From Alphaproteobacteria bacterium 33-17 (GTDB lineage: Bacteria; Pseudomonadota; Alphaproteobacteria; Rickettsiales; 33-17), in NCBI GenBank assembly GCA_001897445.1, contig MKSX01000009.1, positions 1-64,000 of the forward strand: a DNA stretch of 64,000 nucleotides, written 5' to 3'. The notes beneath the pieces are model-generated. The model was not told the DNA's origin, did not search any database, and worked only from the letters and a program-made list of their open reading frames with translations. The position numbers and the translations under genes were made by a program. Below are positions 45,001 to 52,487 of this stretch, piece by piece (position 1 is the first letter of the stretch; every line of letters begins with the position of its first letter).

Positions 45001-46398
45001 AGTATTAGAGGCAGGCTACCTAACTTTGCGCGACTTACAAAGCTTAAAAAGCTTTCGATCTTTTGGGGTGTTACTGAACTTGGTAATCTTCCTTCTTCGC
45101 TTGAAACATTAGTTATATGTGCTGATTTAAAAGTTTTTCCAGATTTATCAAAAATGGAGAATTTAAAAGAGCTTAACCTATATGGCTCTAACACTATTCA
45201 GCCACATCAATTATCATTCAAACTGCCTAAAGGTTTAGAGAAAATTTGTTTTGTTGGTACAAAAATTAACTACCAAAATTACCAGTCAATTGGTGGAATA
45301 GACTGGTCAAAAGTAGAAGTTACCGATAATAGGAAAATTGAGTATACAGAGACTACTACATTACATAATGGAAAGCTACCTTACAGAGTGCCTAATATAC
45401 GTAATGAAACAAAACTTAGAAACTTGATTATTAAAGAAAACGTATTATCTATAGGAAATCTTCCATTTTATCTTAAGACGTTAAAAATAACCTCTAAAAC
45501 ATTTAATAATTTTCCAGATTTATCAAAAATGCCATGTTTAGAAGAAATTGATCTGACAGGTTGTGAAAATATAAGTGCAAAAGATCTTTCGGGTAAATTA
45601 CCTGAGAACCTTAAGTTTTTATTTTTAAAAGGGACTAAAATTCATGAGATTGATTTGCTTAAAATTGAAGGGATAGATTTAAAGAATGTTATGATAGTAG
45701 GCATTGATAATATATTTAAAACTAGAAATCTATACCTTGATCATTTTGATGATAATACTGAGATTCCAGATTTGTTTGATACTTCACTTAGAAGTTTAAC
45801 TGTACCAATTAATATTAGTTTTAAAAACAGGCTGCCTAAGGAATTAGAATATTTGGAAGTACTATCGCAAGATTTTTTACCTGGTGATAAAGAGCGAAAT
45901 TCTAAAATAAAACTTCTGGAAAAAAGATTATCTGAAGCTTTACTTAAGCAAGATCATATAGACTGGTCTAAGGTTAAAATTGTTGGTATACCAAATCCCT
46001 ATACTAATATTAAAGTGGAATATAAATTTACCAATAAAGCCATAAAAGAGGTTGGTAAAGCTGTATTATTCTCTTCATTTATTTTTATAGCTATCGCATC
46101 TTTGAAAAACAAAGATAGTGAAAAAAATGATACTTTTGGAAACGCTATTACATTTGGTATGTCTTATTTATTAGCCAAATCAGCCATAGTGTATGCTAAG
46201 AAAATTCCTATTGTAGGGAAGCTAATAAGTTCTGTTTTTGGAAGTAATAACAATAATACTACTAATGTAGATCCCTCTTATCCAGAAGGTGCTAAAGCAA
46301 TTGTAGAGCAAGAAGCTAACTACCAGTCAGATAAGCCTATGGCAAAGTTTAGATCTATGGTAGATCCAAGGGAAGCTGTATATTGTTTAAAAAAATAA
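42055..46398 (+). CDS. giant F-box and leucine-rich-repeat protein, possible host-targeted effector
   Basis: 1447 residues. Residues 4-45 match an F-box (ITDLPAEMHSYMNQFL then GDLAKFRATSNQI), a eukaryotic domain that binds Skp1 in ubiquitin ligases. The rest to about 1330 is LRR-like. A longer repeat starts with FP(D/N)L at residues 166, 414, 560, 639, 902, 1028 and 1153, followed by LPKNLK-type and IDW..V.I.GI.NIF-type segments. About residues 1340-1410 hold two hydrophobic segments (AVLFSSFIFIAIASL; ITFGMSYLLAKSAIVYA). No signal peptide. It follows ftsA, where ftsZ is usual, and ends in a strong terminator. By analogy with bacterial F-box effectors, a host-cell role is likely but not shown. 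Confidence 0.8.
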   Translation: MKNELTITDLPAEMHSYMNQFLTVGDLAKFRATSNQIREINENNFDGQITVKNQFELRNVITDLEKSAQLDKVRFILIVRYELGEITDLSKLSKLDTLEIKERAYFHIKMLPDNLKKLHIGSIFNNLDLSETSIEELKIHNSQNINFQKLPSSLKKLYFGDSTETFPNLNSVFLGAEEPKKSLDDLEIGVLGYFNVNDLNEKLPKNLKTLYLNPKSYDAFDIFEFKNFDFRNFEFKKINLKGIQNIYQVDTYLPSQAIQIRNEEELNDFSLKMAKLPENIKKIHIITLSLEIDNADFANKIVNVLSAMPNLKVESLFINAPDSPYLECFKDFTEYEVIALYLEKYSADIMQIIPEKSALYLYVYNYNGLSKIDLRNKNVKTLDVTVTSGNLDNVLAYLPKKINRLIIDGKITEFPDLSNVEIDDLEIKNVGYFPDDFYAKIPKNLKEVKINNIDFNTNFPNFLNEAGRWTIINGLFDEIESEIIADHQSFIIMGNFNESHNLADKFPQNIDKLFLLQGDLPNMSGVSVNHLYIDDKIDMSKFVDLMPKNLQSLEFQGSSFPDLSSTGIESVIITGDIINGEDLATKLPETIKFLNFKNAKVDPQDLLKIKNLKDIKITGAKNIYHESYVRLDDISYEDFPDLSDSKLVSLNLHGCKEAIKCLTKYKLPKSFKELILEHAAISENEFIESSTQIDWNAINVIGEDTPFEMPSETQYFYIDQYDQMPNLYGNDDITELSLHIDHIKNLDYKIPRSVRKINFDVQGAETTYNHIIELFKVKGITLGNIIVTGISNLKRDSTIKFNYLGIDQIVEYNSYINLLGRNVKHLDFSNSIITTMDLAKFIDTVRPKSINLTKSNITVLDLANILNYELTIEDVKHIRFIGVSNIFKETHIVATHFSLHNFPNLSNFGHIESIDFSGAKMIAAYMLSNNLPKNLKAIDLTGTSITMFGLLEIQGVNWSEVRIRGISNLFKKEEISFGSSEDSIRGRLPNFARLTKLKKLSIFWGVTELGNLPSSLETLVICADLKVFPDLSKMENLKELNLYGSNTIQPHQLSFKLPKGLEKICFVGTKINYQNYQSIGGIDWSKVEVTDNRKIEYTETTTLHNGKLPYRVPNIRNETKLRNLIIKENVLSIGNLPFYLKTLKITSKTFNNFPDLSKMPCLEEIDLTGCENISAKDLSGKLPENLKFLFLKGTKIHEIDLLKIEGIDLKNVMIVGIDNIFKTRNLYLDHFDDNTEIPDLFDTSLRSLTVPINISFKNRLPKELEYLEVLSQDFLPGDKERNSKIKLLEKRLSEALLKQDHIDWSKVKIVGIPNPYTNIKVEYKFTNKAIKEVGKAVLFSSFIFIAIASLKNKDSEKNDTFGNAITFGMSYLLAKSAIVYAKKIPIVGKLISSVFGSNNNNTTNVDPSYPEGAKAIVEQEANYQSDKPMAKFRSMVDPREAVYCLKK

Positions 46399-46402
46399 TA
46401 TA

Positions 46403-46432
46403 AAAAAAGAGCCTAAAATTAGGCTCTTTTTT
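46403..46432. terminator. bidirectional rho-independent terminator
   Basis: Perfect stem AAAAAAGAGCCTAA and TTAGGCTCTTTTTT with a 2-base centre. It lies between the converging F-box/LRR gene and the gene at 46456-46896 and can serve both. Confidence 0.9.
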
Positions 46433-46455
46433 AAAATAAAATTAACTGGAAAATC

Positions 46456-46896
46456 TTAGTGATTTTCTAATTGCTCTTCTTTAGTGTTAGCACTATCAGC
46501 AAAAACTAAAGCCTGATTTTTAACCAAATCTTCAATTTTACTAATATATGTTTTGCTAACTTCCCTTGCGATAATTAGTGGATTTAATTTATTCGGTAAC
46601 ATACGATTTGCTGAAAAATTTTCTGCAAATGTTTTAATAGATTGTACTAAAATCTCAGTAATTTTTGTAATTAACAGTTTATTATTAAAATCTATATCAA
46701 AATTTTTAGTTGTTATTTTAAAAAGCTCTCTGAATTCTTTTTTAAGATTATTATAATGATCTCTTAACTCACGATCATAGATTTTGACTATAGAATTTTT
46801 TGCTTCAAGTTCAGCACAGATATTACGGAATGTTAAAAAATTAACCTCGTTATCAAATACTGACTTTATTAGCTTAGTTCTAGGACTGTCGTACAT
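46456..46896 (-). CDS. hypothetical protein, helical
   Basis: Not recognised. The 146-residue protein is predicted helical, with charged heptad-like stretches (RDHYNNLKKEFRELFKITTKNF) and no signal peptide or membrane span. It ends in a Glu-rich tail. The gene is AT-rich and lies alone between the F-box/LRR gene and a GST gene, with a terminator directly downstream. GAGGGATAAAATAT lies ahead of the ATG on its strand. It may belong to the accessory set of this region. Confidence 0.65.
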   Translation of the reverse strand: MYDSPRTKLIKSVFDNEVNFLTFRNICAELEAKNSIVKIYDRELRDHYNNLKKEFRELFKITTKNFDIDFNNKLLITKITEILVQSIKTFAENFSANRMLPNKLNPLIIAREVSKTYISKIEDLVKNQALVFADSANTKEEQLENH

Positions 46897-47062
46897 AATA
46901 TTTTATCCCTCAGATTACAAAATCAAACCAAATTTCAATTATTTATAGCACATTTATTTTAAAAGATAATTAAAAATTATCACTATTTCATTTAAAAGTC
47001 ATCTTTTTTATAAAAAAACTTTAAATGATAAAGATCAAATTTTTTTATTAACATTTAATTAT

Positions 47063-47752
47063 TTAAAAATCTAACAATTCATATGAATTACTAGGTGCAA
47101 AACCTGTTATTTTTTCATTCAATATATTTCTAAAACTAGGTCTTGATTTTATAAGCATATACCAATGTTTTAAAGTTTGATAATTAGGCCATGAAATTTC
47201 CCCTAAATAATCGAGCGTAGAAATATGAGATGCAAAAAATAAGTCGGCTGCAGAAATTTTATTGCCTGCTACCCAGTCATTTTCGCTGAGTAACATAGAC
47301 AAATATTCTAAATGAAAATTTAAATTATGTTTTGCATTTCTGATAATTTGTGAATTTGGTGAATTATCTTTACGGTAATAACATATGATTTTTTCATTGA
47401 TAAGTGGCATTGTTACTTCATTGTACATTTTGACTGTACACCACTCAATAAGTCTTCTTACCTCAGCCATGTTATATTGATTTTGATCTATTAGAAAATT
47501 ATTCTGACGATGATGAATAACATACTCAAATATAGCAAATATACCTGTAATAATTTGCGGCTTATTAGTTTTCTCATTTTTTGTTACTAATATTGGTAAA
47601 TCACCAGCTGGGTTTATTTTTAAAAAATTGTCTCTGAATTTCCAGTACTCTTCGATTTTAATTTCGGCTTCAAAATCTAATTCCTGCATTAAAATTCTGA
47701 CAAATCTAGACTTAGGGCAAACGCTGTGGTAATAAAGTATGTTTGTATTCAT
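47063..47752 (-). CDS. glutathione S-transferase family protein
   Basis: The N-terminal thioredoxin-like half (about residues 1-80) starts ILYYHSVCPKSRFVRILMQEL and has the cis-proline segment NPAGDLPILV near 51-60, which binds glutathione in this family. The C-terminal all-helical half includes DWVAGNKISAADLFFASHIS near 162-181, the N-capping-box region of GSTs. Length of 229 is typical. Related to small bacterial GSTs with a Cys or Ser near the N-terminus (Cys12). Substrate unknown. It stands alone, followed by AT-rich DNA. Confidence 0.88.
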   Translation of the reverse strand: MNTNILYYHSVCPKSRFVRILMQELDFEAEIKIEEYWKFRDNFLKINPAGDLPILVTKNEKTNKPQIITGIFAIFEYVIHHRQNNFLIDQNQYNMAEVRRLIEWCTVKMYNEVTMPLINEKIICYYRKDNSPNSQIIRNAKHNLNFHLEYLSMLLSENDWVAGNKISAADLFFASHISTLDYLGEISWPNYQTLKHWYMLIKSRPSFRNILNEKITGFAPSNSYELLDF

Positions 47753-47789
47753 AATATGTTTTCTTTAGAATAATTAAGTTTACTAAAAT

Positions 47790-47894
47790 ATAGTGATTGT
47801 AGTTAAATTGCAATATAGTAGTGACGAGCGAAGCGTAGTAAAGTTTACGTGAGCGAGGATGCGACGCATAGTACAATTTAAATCCAATTACTAT
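47790..47894. repeat. imperfect 105-base palindromic element
   Basis: The left arm, starting ATAGTGATTGTAGTTAAATTG (read here in two parts: 47790-47801 and 47802-47810), pairs with the right arm 47871-47894 at about 20 of 24 positions. Between the arms is a GC-richer core with GACGAGCGAAGCG and GAGCGAGGATGCGACGC, unlike the surroundings. It resembles a small non-coding mobile palindrome. It lies between the divergent GST and rmlA genes. Confidence 0.6.
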
Positions 47895-47932
47895 AATAGT
47901 GAGTTTTCAAAATTTTGCAATTAGGAGAGTGC

Positions 47933-48820
47933 ATGAAAGGCATTTTACTTGCGGGTGGTAACGCAACAAGACTATATCCTATTACTATGGTAACTAATAA
48001 ACATTTGCTACCAATATATAATAAGCCGATGATTTATTATTCATTATCAACGTTAATGCTAGCGGGCATTCGTGATATTCTATTAATTTCATCCCCAAGA
48101 GATATAGAAAGTTTCAAATCACTTTTAGGTAATGGTAGTCATATTGGTATTAGCATAGAATATGCGGTGCAAAATGAACCAAAGGGAATTGCTGAATGCT
48201 TTAAAATTGGCAAAGACTTTATTGGTAAGTCTTCAGTATCTCTTTCATTAGGTGACAATATTTTTTATGGTGCAAATTTTGAAAATGCACTAGAAACTGC
48301 GAGTAGTTCTGCTGAAAATTCAAATAATGCAGTTGTATTTGGTTATTATGTTTCAGACCCTGAGAGATATGGTGTATTAGAATTTAATGAAGACCATAAA
48401 GTAATTTCCATTGAAGAAAAACCTAAAAATCCAAAATCACATTATGCTGTAATAGGGGTCTACTTTTATCCAAATGACGTAGTGGATTTTGTGCATGATG
48501 TAAAACCATCGGGAAGGGGTGAGCTTGAAATTACCGATATAAACAACATATATTTACATCAAAACAGATTAAACGTGAAGCTTCTTAATAATGGATTTGC
48601 ATGGCTTGATACAGGTACATGTGAGTCATTAATTCAGGCTTCAAATTTTATTCATACGGTTGAATCAAGGCAGAATCTAATGGTTGGATCTATTGAGCAA
48701 ATCGCATTTACAAAAGGTTATATCAATGATAGTCAGCTTATGGATATTGCAGCGAAAATGAAAAATGTTGATTACGGAAAATTTTTAGCAAAACTCGCTA
48801 AAGAAGGAGTAGGGCTATGA
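47933..48820 (+). CDS. rmlA: glucose-1-phosphate thymidylyltransferase
   Basis: Makes dTDP-glucose, the first step to dTDP-rhamnose. The family sequence is clear: MKGILLAGGNATRLYPIT at the start, NKHLLPIYNKPMIYYSLSTLMLAGI, LGDNIFYGANF near residue 110, SIEEKPKNPKSHYAVIGVYFY near 160 and GFAWLDTGTCESL near 220. The nucleotide loop reads GGNATR where GGxGTR is usual. The ATG at 47933 is favoured by TTAGGAGAG upstream; a TTG at 47915 is unlikely. It overlaps rmlC by 4 bases. rmlB and rmlD are not in the window. Confidence 0.95.
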   Translation: MKGILLAGGNATRLYPITMVTNKHLLPIYNKPMIYYSLSTLMLAGIRDILLISSPRDIESFKSLLGNGSHIGISIEYAVQNEPKGIAECFKIGKDFIGKSSVSLSLGDNIFYGANFENALETASSSAENSNNAVVFGYYVSDPERYGVLEFNEDHKVISIEEKPKNPKSHYAVIGVYFYPNDVVDFVHDVKPSGRGELEITDINNIYLHQNRLNVKLLNNGFAWLDTGTCESLIQASNFIHTVESRQNLMVGSIEQIAFTKGYINDSQLMDIAAKMKNVDYGKFLAKLAKEGVGL

Positions 48821-49359
48821 TTTTTAAAGAAACTGATTTGCAGGGCGTTTTTATTATCGAGCCAAAAGTATTTTTAGATGACAGGGGTTATTTTTTTGAA
48901 AGCTTTCGCCAGAATTTAAGTAGCGAAAACCTAAATTTTACACCAATTCAGGACAATGAATCATACAACAAATTTAAAAATACTTTAAGGGGTTTTCATT
49001 TGCAGAAAAACCCGATGGCGCAGGCAAAGCTTGTTAGATGCGTTAGTGGTAAAATTCTGGATATTGCACTTGATGTAAGGAAAAATAGTGATACATTCGG
49101 CAAATATTTTGCCATTGAATTAAGCAGCGAAAATAAAAAGCAGTTATTTATTCCAAAAGGCTTTGCACATGCTTATTTAACTCTTGAAGACAACTGCATT
49201 GTTGAATACAAAGTTGATAATTATTATTCCAAAGAGCATGACGTTTCCATTAAATGGAACGATAAAGATATATCATTCCCATGGGATATAACTGATCCAA
49301 TATTATCAGATAAAGATAAAGAGGCTATAAGTTTCCAGGAATTTTTAAGCCATATTTAG
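48817..49359 (+). CDS. rmlC: dTDP-4-dehydrorhamnose 3,5-epimerase
   Basis: Cupin-fold epimerase of the dTDP-rhamnose path. Hallmarks are FLDDRGYFFESFRQNL near residue 20, the substrate-binding LRGFHLQKNPMAQAKLVRC with catalytic His near 62, LFIPKGFAHAYLTL near 109 and KWNDKDISFPW near 147. Full length at 180 residues. ATGA overlap with rmlA shows coupling. The product supply would feed rhamnose-containing LPS or surface glycans. Confidence 0.95.
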   Translation: MIFKETDLQGVFIIEPKVFLDDRGYFFESFRQNLSSENLNFTPIQDNESYNKFKNTLRGFHLQKNPMAQAKLVRCVSGKILDIALDVRKNSDTFGKYFAIELSSENKKQLFIPKGFAHAYLTLEDNCIVEYKVDNYYSKEHDVSIKWNDKDISFPWDITDPILSDKDKEAISFQEFLSHI

Positions 49360-49364
49360 TGTTG

Positions 49365-49430
49365 TTGAAGTATAAGAAGTTTTGCTTTGCAGAACTTTTA
49401 TGCTGCAAAGCAAAACTATATTGAAGTATA
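49365..49430. repeat. hairpin flanked by 10-base direct repeats
   Basis: Perfect 15-base stem AGTTTTGCTTTGCAG (49378-49392) and CTGCAAAGCAAAACT (49403-49417) with a 10-base loop, bracketed by TTGAAGTATA at 49365-49374 and 49421-49430. The direct repeats look like a target duplication around a tiny palindromic element. It also lies between convergent genes, so a terminator role is possible, though the T tract is poor. Confidence 0.55.
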
Positions 49431-50711
49431 TTATGCTCTTACGTTGCTTGCAAAATTTCTACCTTTTTCAGCCATCTCCCTAAGATTTGACTCAGCTCTG
49501 TTTATAAGACCTTGATCAGACGAATAAACTGGGCAAAAGGTATTTTTCCCTGCTTTTAAAATAGATTCTGCATTCAAGTTGTTAGCTTCACACTCGGCAT
49601 ATATAGACCAGCCAAATCTGTTCACGCCCACTATAATGGCAGTATAAAAAGCTGATTTTATAAAGCTTTTTGTTTTAGAATATTTTATAATAAATGTTAA
49701 GGCTGCTGATCCTAGTGTTATAGCATTACGAGTACCCTCAGATTTTCTATAATAATAATCAGGTAATAGAGCTGGATCGAAATAATTTACTACTTTTTTT
49801 GAAGTATTTTTAACTGCTCCAAATGCTGCATTTGCTGTTTCCCTAACATCTCTTATTACTGTTTCTGTAGTACTTGGTGTTTCAACAAGCCCTCTTGCAG
49901 CTGAATCTAAACGGTTATAACCTGCATTAACTGAATTTGTAACAGTTTGAGTTGTATTACTAACGGCAGTACTAACTCTGCTTGAAAATTCGTAACTTGT
50001 TGATGGAGAGTTGTTACTCGAAATTGAAGGACTAGGCGGATTGCTTGGCTTTGTAGTTACCTGTTTTGGAGCGCTAATAATAGCGGATTCAGCTTTTATT
50101 TTCGCAATTAACCCTGCTTTATTATATTTTGTAAGAAAATTCATAAAGGTTTGCTGAGTTTTGGCAATGACACTCTTAGGTATAAATGATTTACAATGCT
50201 GCTCTTTTTTTGAAATAAGATTCCAGGCTTCAAAAAGGTTATCATCATGTTGTTCTGATAACTTGCTTCCAAATTTATTAACAATGTGATCTGCAAGTTC
50301 AAAGGTGTTATGGAATCCCGTATTAGTACTAAGATTTGTGCGTCTTTGTAAAATGTTCTGATATAGCTGAAGAACCTCATCAGAAGATAAATTTAATTTA
50401 TCAACTAATTCTACTCTAATATTGGTGATTCTTCTATTCCTAAAGTATTTGAGTTCAAAATTATTTACCAAAATTGTACAAAAAAGTTCGGTCTGTGTAT
50501 TAGAAGAGAATTTGTTGATATTATGTTTATAAACTTTCCACAGTGAAATTGTTAGTTCTTGTAGAGTTTTAACATGCGTGTTTTTTAAAATTTTTTCATT
50601 ATCGCCAAAGATAGTAGCAATTTCCTGTACATCTGAAGCTGTAAATTTCTCTTTGTTCTTATCTAAAAATCCGCGTATTGCAGAATATTTGAAAGGTTTT
50701 TTACTTAGCAA
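49431..50711 (-). CDS. unknown protein with C-terminal membrane-hairpin domain (shared with 51031-52371)
   Basis: Not recognised. About 426 residues from a TTG start at 50711, which has no clear ribosome site; the frame stays open further upstream through the small gene at 50716. A helical N-terminal half (1-200) is followed by a Ser/Pro/Asn/Thr-rich linker (about 215-300). A C-terminal block (about 325-405) has two hydrophobic stretches, starting NAITLGSAALTFIIKYS and ending in VNRFGWSIYAECEANNL. The block matches the C-terminus of the next gene. Translational coupling to the small gene 4 bases upstream is likely. Membrane anchoring is the best guess. Confidence 0.7.
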   Translation of the reverse strand: MLSKKPFKYSAIRGFLDKNKEKFTASDVQEIATIFGDNEKILKNTHVKTLQELTISLWKVYKHNINKFSSNTQTELFCTILVNNFELKYFRNRRITNIRVELVDKLNLSSDEVLQLYQNILQRRTNLSTNTGFHNTFELADHIVNKFGSKLSEQHDDNLFEAWNLISKKEQHCKSFIPKSVIAKTQQTFMNFLTKYNKAGLIAKIKAESAIISAPKQVTTKPSNPPSPSISSNNSPSTSYEFSSRVSTAVSNTTQTVTNSVNAGYNRLDSAARGLVETPSTTETVIRDVRETANAAFGAVKNTSKKVVNYFDPALLPDYYYRKSEGTRNAITLGSAALTFIIKYSKTKSFIKSAFYTAIIVGVNRFGWSIYAECEANNLNAESILKAGKNTFCPVYSSDQGLINRAESNLREMAEKGRNFASNVRA

Positions 50712-50715
50712 GTTT

Positions 50716-50907
50716 TTAAATTGTATTACAAGCAGGGATAATTCTTGATTTAGGTTTTGAACTTGATGGGTTTTTAATTTCGTCGATGGTTTTTTGCATG
50801 CTGCCCAGAAGCTGTCCTGCTCTAGCTAAATCACTATGAATTTCTCTGCCGGATTGTTTTATTTGATGTAGTTCTTTTTCACAATCTTCAATTTGTCTTC
50901 TGGACAT
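50716..50907 (-). CDS. small helical protein of unknown function
   Basis: 63 residues, charged and helical in the first 45 (MSRRQIEDCEKELHQIKQSGR), with a Lys/Ser/Pro-rich end. AGGG lies eight bases ahead of the ATG. Its stop is 4 bases before the next start, in another frame. It may be a separate small protein or the N-terminal part of the following gene split by a +1 frameshift. Confidence 0.5.
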   Translation of the reverse strand: MSRRQIEDCEKELHQIKQSGREIHSDLARAGQLLGSMQKTIDEIKNPSSSKPKSRIIPACNTI

Positions 50908-51030
50908 AGTTTAAAACCCTGCATATATATTTTAAATTTTAAAACACATATAATTGCAGGTTGATAAATAGTCAATACAATCTTTGATTTAAATAAAAAG
51001 GAGATGGGATGCTATGCATCCCACTGATGA

Positions 51031-52371
51031 TTATCGTGTTACAACAAAAGCTTCTGTTGTTGTTTTATTATTAGTAACCTTATCTACAAAGTTTACTGTT
51101 TCAGTTTTAGGATCAACTAATTTACATTTTTTATGACCTAAGAAAACGCTGTCGGCAAATGATTTAGCAATAGCTTTACCACCTAAATTATGAGCTTTCC
51201 CTTCAGCGTATAAACCACCACAAATTCTGTTGATTACAAATACTACAAGAGCATAAATTGCAGCACGCTCAGGGCTAGCCTGCATATATCTACTTACGCC
51301 GTAAGTTATACCTGTTGTAATTGCATTAATAAACCAGCGTACTTTCTTTGATGCACTATGTATATGATCTGCTGCATCAGATAATGTAATAGTTTTAGCA
51401 TTATTAGCAGGTGGTGTATTTAGAGCAGGTGCTTTTGGAGCAGGTGCTTTTGGAGTAGGTGCTTTTGGAGCAGCTGTACTCGGCACAGTAGGTTTTTTTC
51501 CTTTTGTAGGATTTGGCAATTTGTGTTCAGGTTCATCTTGCTCAACTTCAATTTCTGTTTCGTTTATTGAGCTGCCAAAAATTGTAGAACTTAAATTTTC
51601 AATCGGTTTCTTTTTATTATTAATGGTTTCTTTAGGCTTAGCAGCTTGTGCAGGATCTTCTTTGTTATCTTCAATTATTTCAACAAAACGATCAGAATTA
51701 TCTTCACGAATTTCTTTGGTAAATGGATTTGGAGATAAAACTTCAAGCATGCTTGCAGCGAAGCTATTTATTAATATAGACGGATCTAGGTTATTTCCGT
51801 CAGAAGTAGCTTGATTTAAGATATTTTCTACCATTGGTAAAATTGACTGAATTAATTCTGGTAATGAATCAATTAAACTTTGTTGATTATTCATGATAGA
51901 TGCAGTTAAAAATGATCCATTTTCAGCTTCTAATGGCTGGTTTAAGATAGATAATCTTGGGTCTTCAATATTATCAGGAATAATTGAGGCAACAAAACTA
52001 TTTACCCAGCTATCAACTAAATTATTTTGCTGGCTATTACCTAAATTTGCTCTTAACTGTGGAAGAAAGTTTGTTAATAATTGTCTGACATTAGTAGCCA
52101 CTTGATTCAAATCATTAACTTGTGAATTGCTGAGTTGTGGGGCAGCTGCTGCATTTGTACCAGTTAAATTATTGAAATTGTTTACATTGGGAACTTGTTG
52201 AGTATTATTTCTCTCGCTTTGTACAAAAGAAGCCATGCTTTGTAGCATTGAATTCCACTCAGAATTATTTGGTGAAAATGTATTATTTTGCATTTCTGGT
52301 ACATACTGAGCAATTTGTGCAAATCTTTCCTGGAAAGCTTTTAAGGTCTCTTTTTCATTAAATAATGACAT
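51031..52371 (-). CDS. unknown protein with Pro/Ala repeat and C-terminal membrane-hairpin domain
   Basis: Not recognised. 446 residues. The first 200 are Asn/Gln-rich and helical, with repeated LPQL, SFVASI and SFAASM type segments. An acidic linker follows (about 225-290), then a PKAP-type Pro/Ala repeat (about 297-318). The last block (about 340-425) runs FINAITTGITYGVSRYM, then ALVVFVINRICGGLYAEGKAHNL, and closely parallels the end of the 49431 protein. Two membrane-spanning stretches lie in it. AGGTAA precedes the ATG. It lies upstream of the small gene at 50716 with 123 bases between. A membrane-anchored low-complexity protein, perhaps surface- or host-directed. Confidence 0.72.
   Translation of the reverse strand: MSLFNEKETLKAFQERFAQIAQYVPEMQNNTFSPNNSEWNSMLQSMASFVQSERNNTQQVPNVNNFNNLTGTNAAAAPQLSNSQVNDLNQVATNVRQLLTNFLPQLRANLGNSQQNNLVDSWVNSFVASIIPDNIEDPRLSILNQPLEAENGSFLTASIMNNQQSLIDSLPELIQSILPMVENILNQATSDGNNLDPSILINSFAASMLEVLSPNPFTKEIREDNSDRFVEIIEDNKEDPAQAAKPKETINNKKKPIENLSSTIFGSSINETEIEVEQDEPEHKLPNPTKGKKPTVPSTAAPKAPTPKAPAPKAPALNTPPANNAKTITLSDAADHIHSASKKVRWFINAITTGITYGVSRYMQASPERAAIYALVVFVINRICGGLYAEGKAHNLGGKAIAKSFADSVFLGHKKCKLVDPKTETVNFVDKVTNNKTTTEAFVVTR
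51422..51481. repeat. 15-base tandem repeat coding for the Pro/Ala linker
   Basis: Unit GAGCAGGTGCTTTTG occurs at 51422-51436 and 51437-51451, with one change at 51452-51466 and a degenerate fourth unit to 51481. It encodes five-residue PAPKA-type steps. Such near-identical units suggest recent slippage and variable length between strains. Confidence 0.8.
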
Positions 52372-52431
52372 ACTAATTACCTATGGTTAAAATTTAGCTA
52401 TATATTAATCAGTAATCAACATTTTGTCAAT

Positions 52432-52464
52432 AAAAAAGGCATGGAATTTTCATTATCATGCCTT
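52432..52464 (-). terminator. terminator of the pccB-pccA transcript
   Basis: Stem arms AAGGCATG (52436-52443) and CATGCCTT (52457-52464) with a T run on the minus strand, 24 bases after the pccA stop. Confidence 0.8.
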
Positions 52465-52487
52465 AAGTATTTGTAATTTAAAGAAAT

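Noticed and set aside
47915..47932. Upstream TTG start of rmlA
   Set aside because: The ribosome site TTAGGAGAG lies inside this stretch and serves the ATG at 47933.
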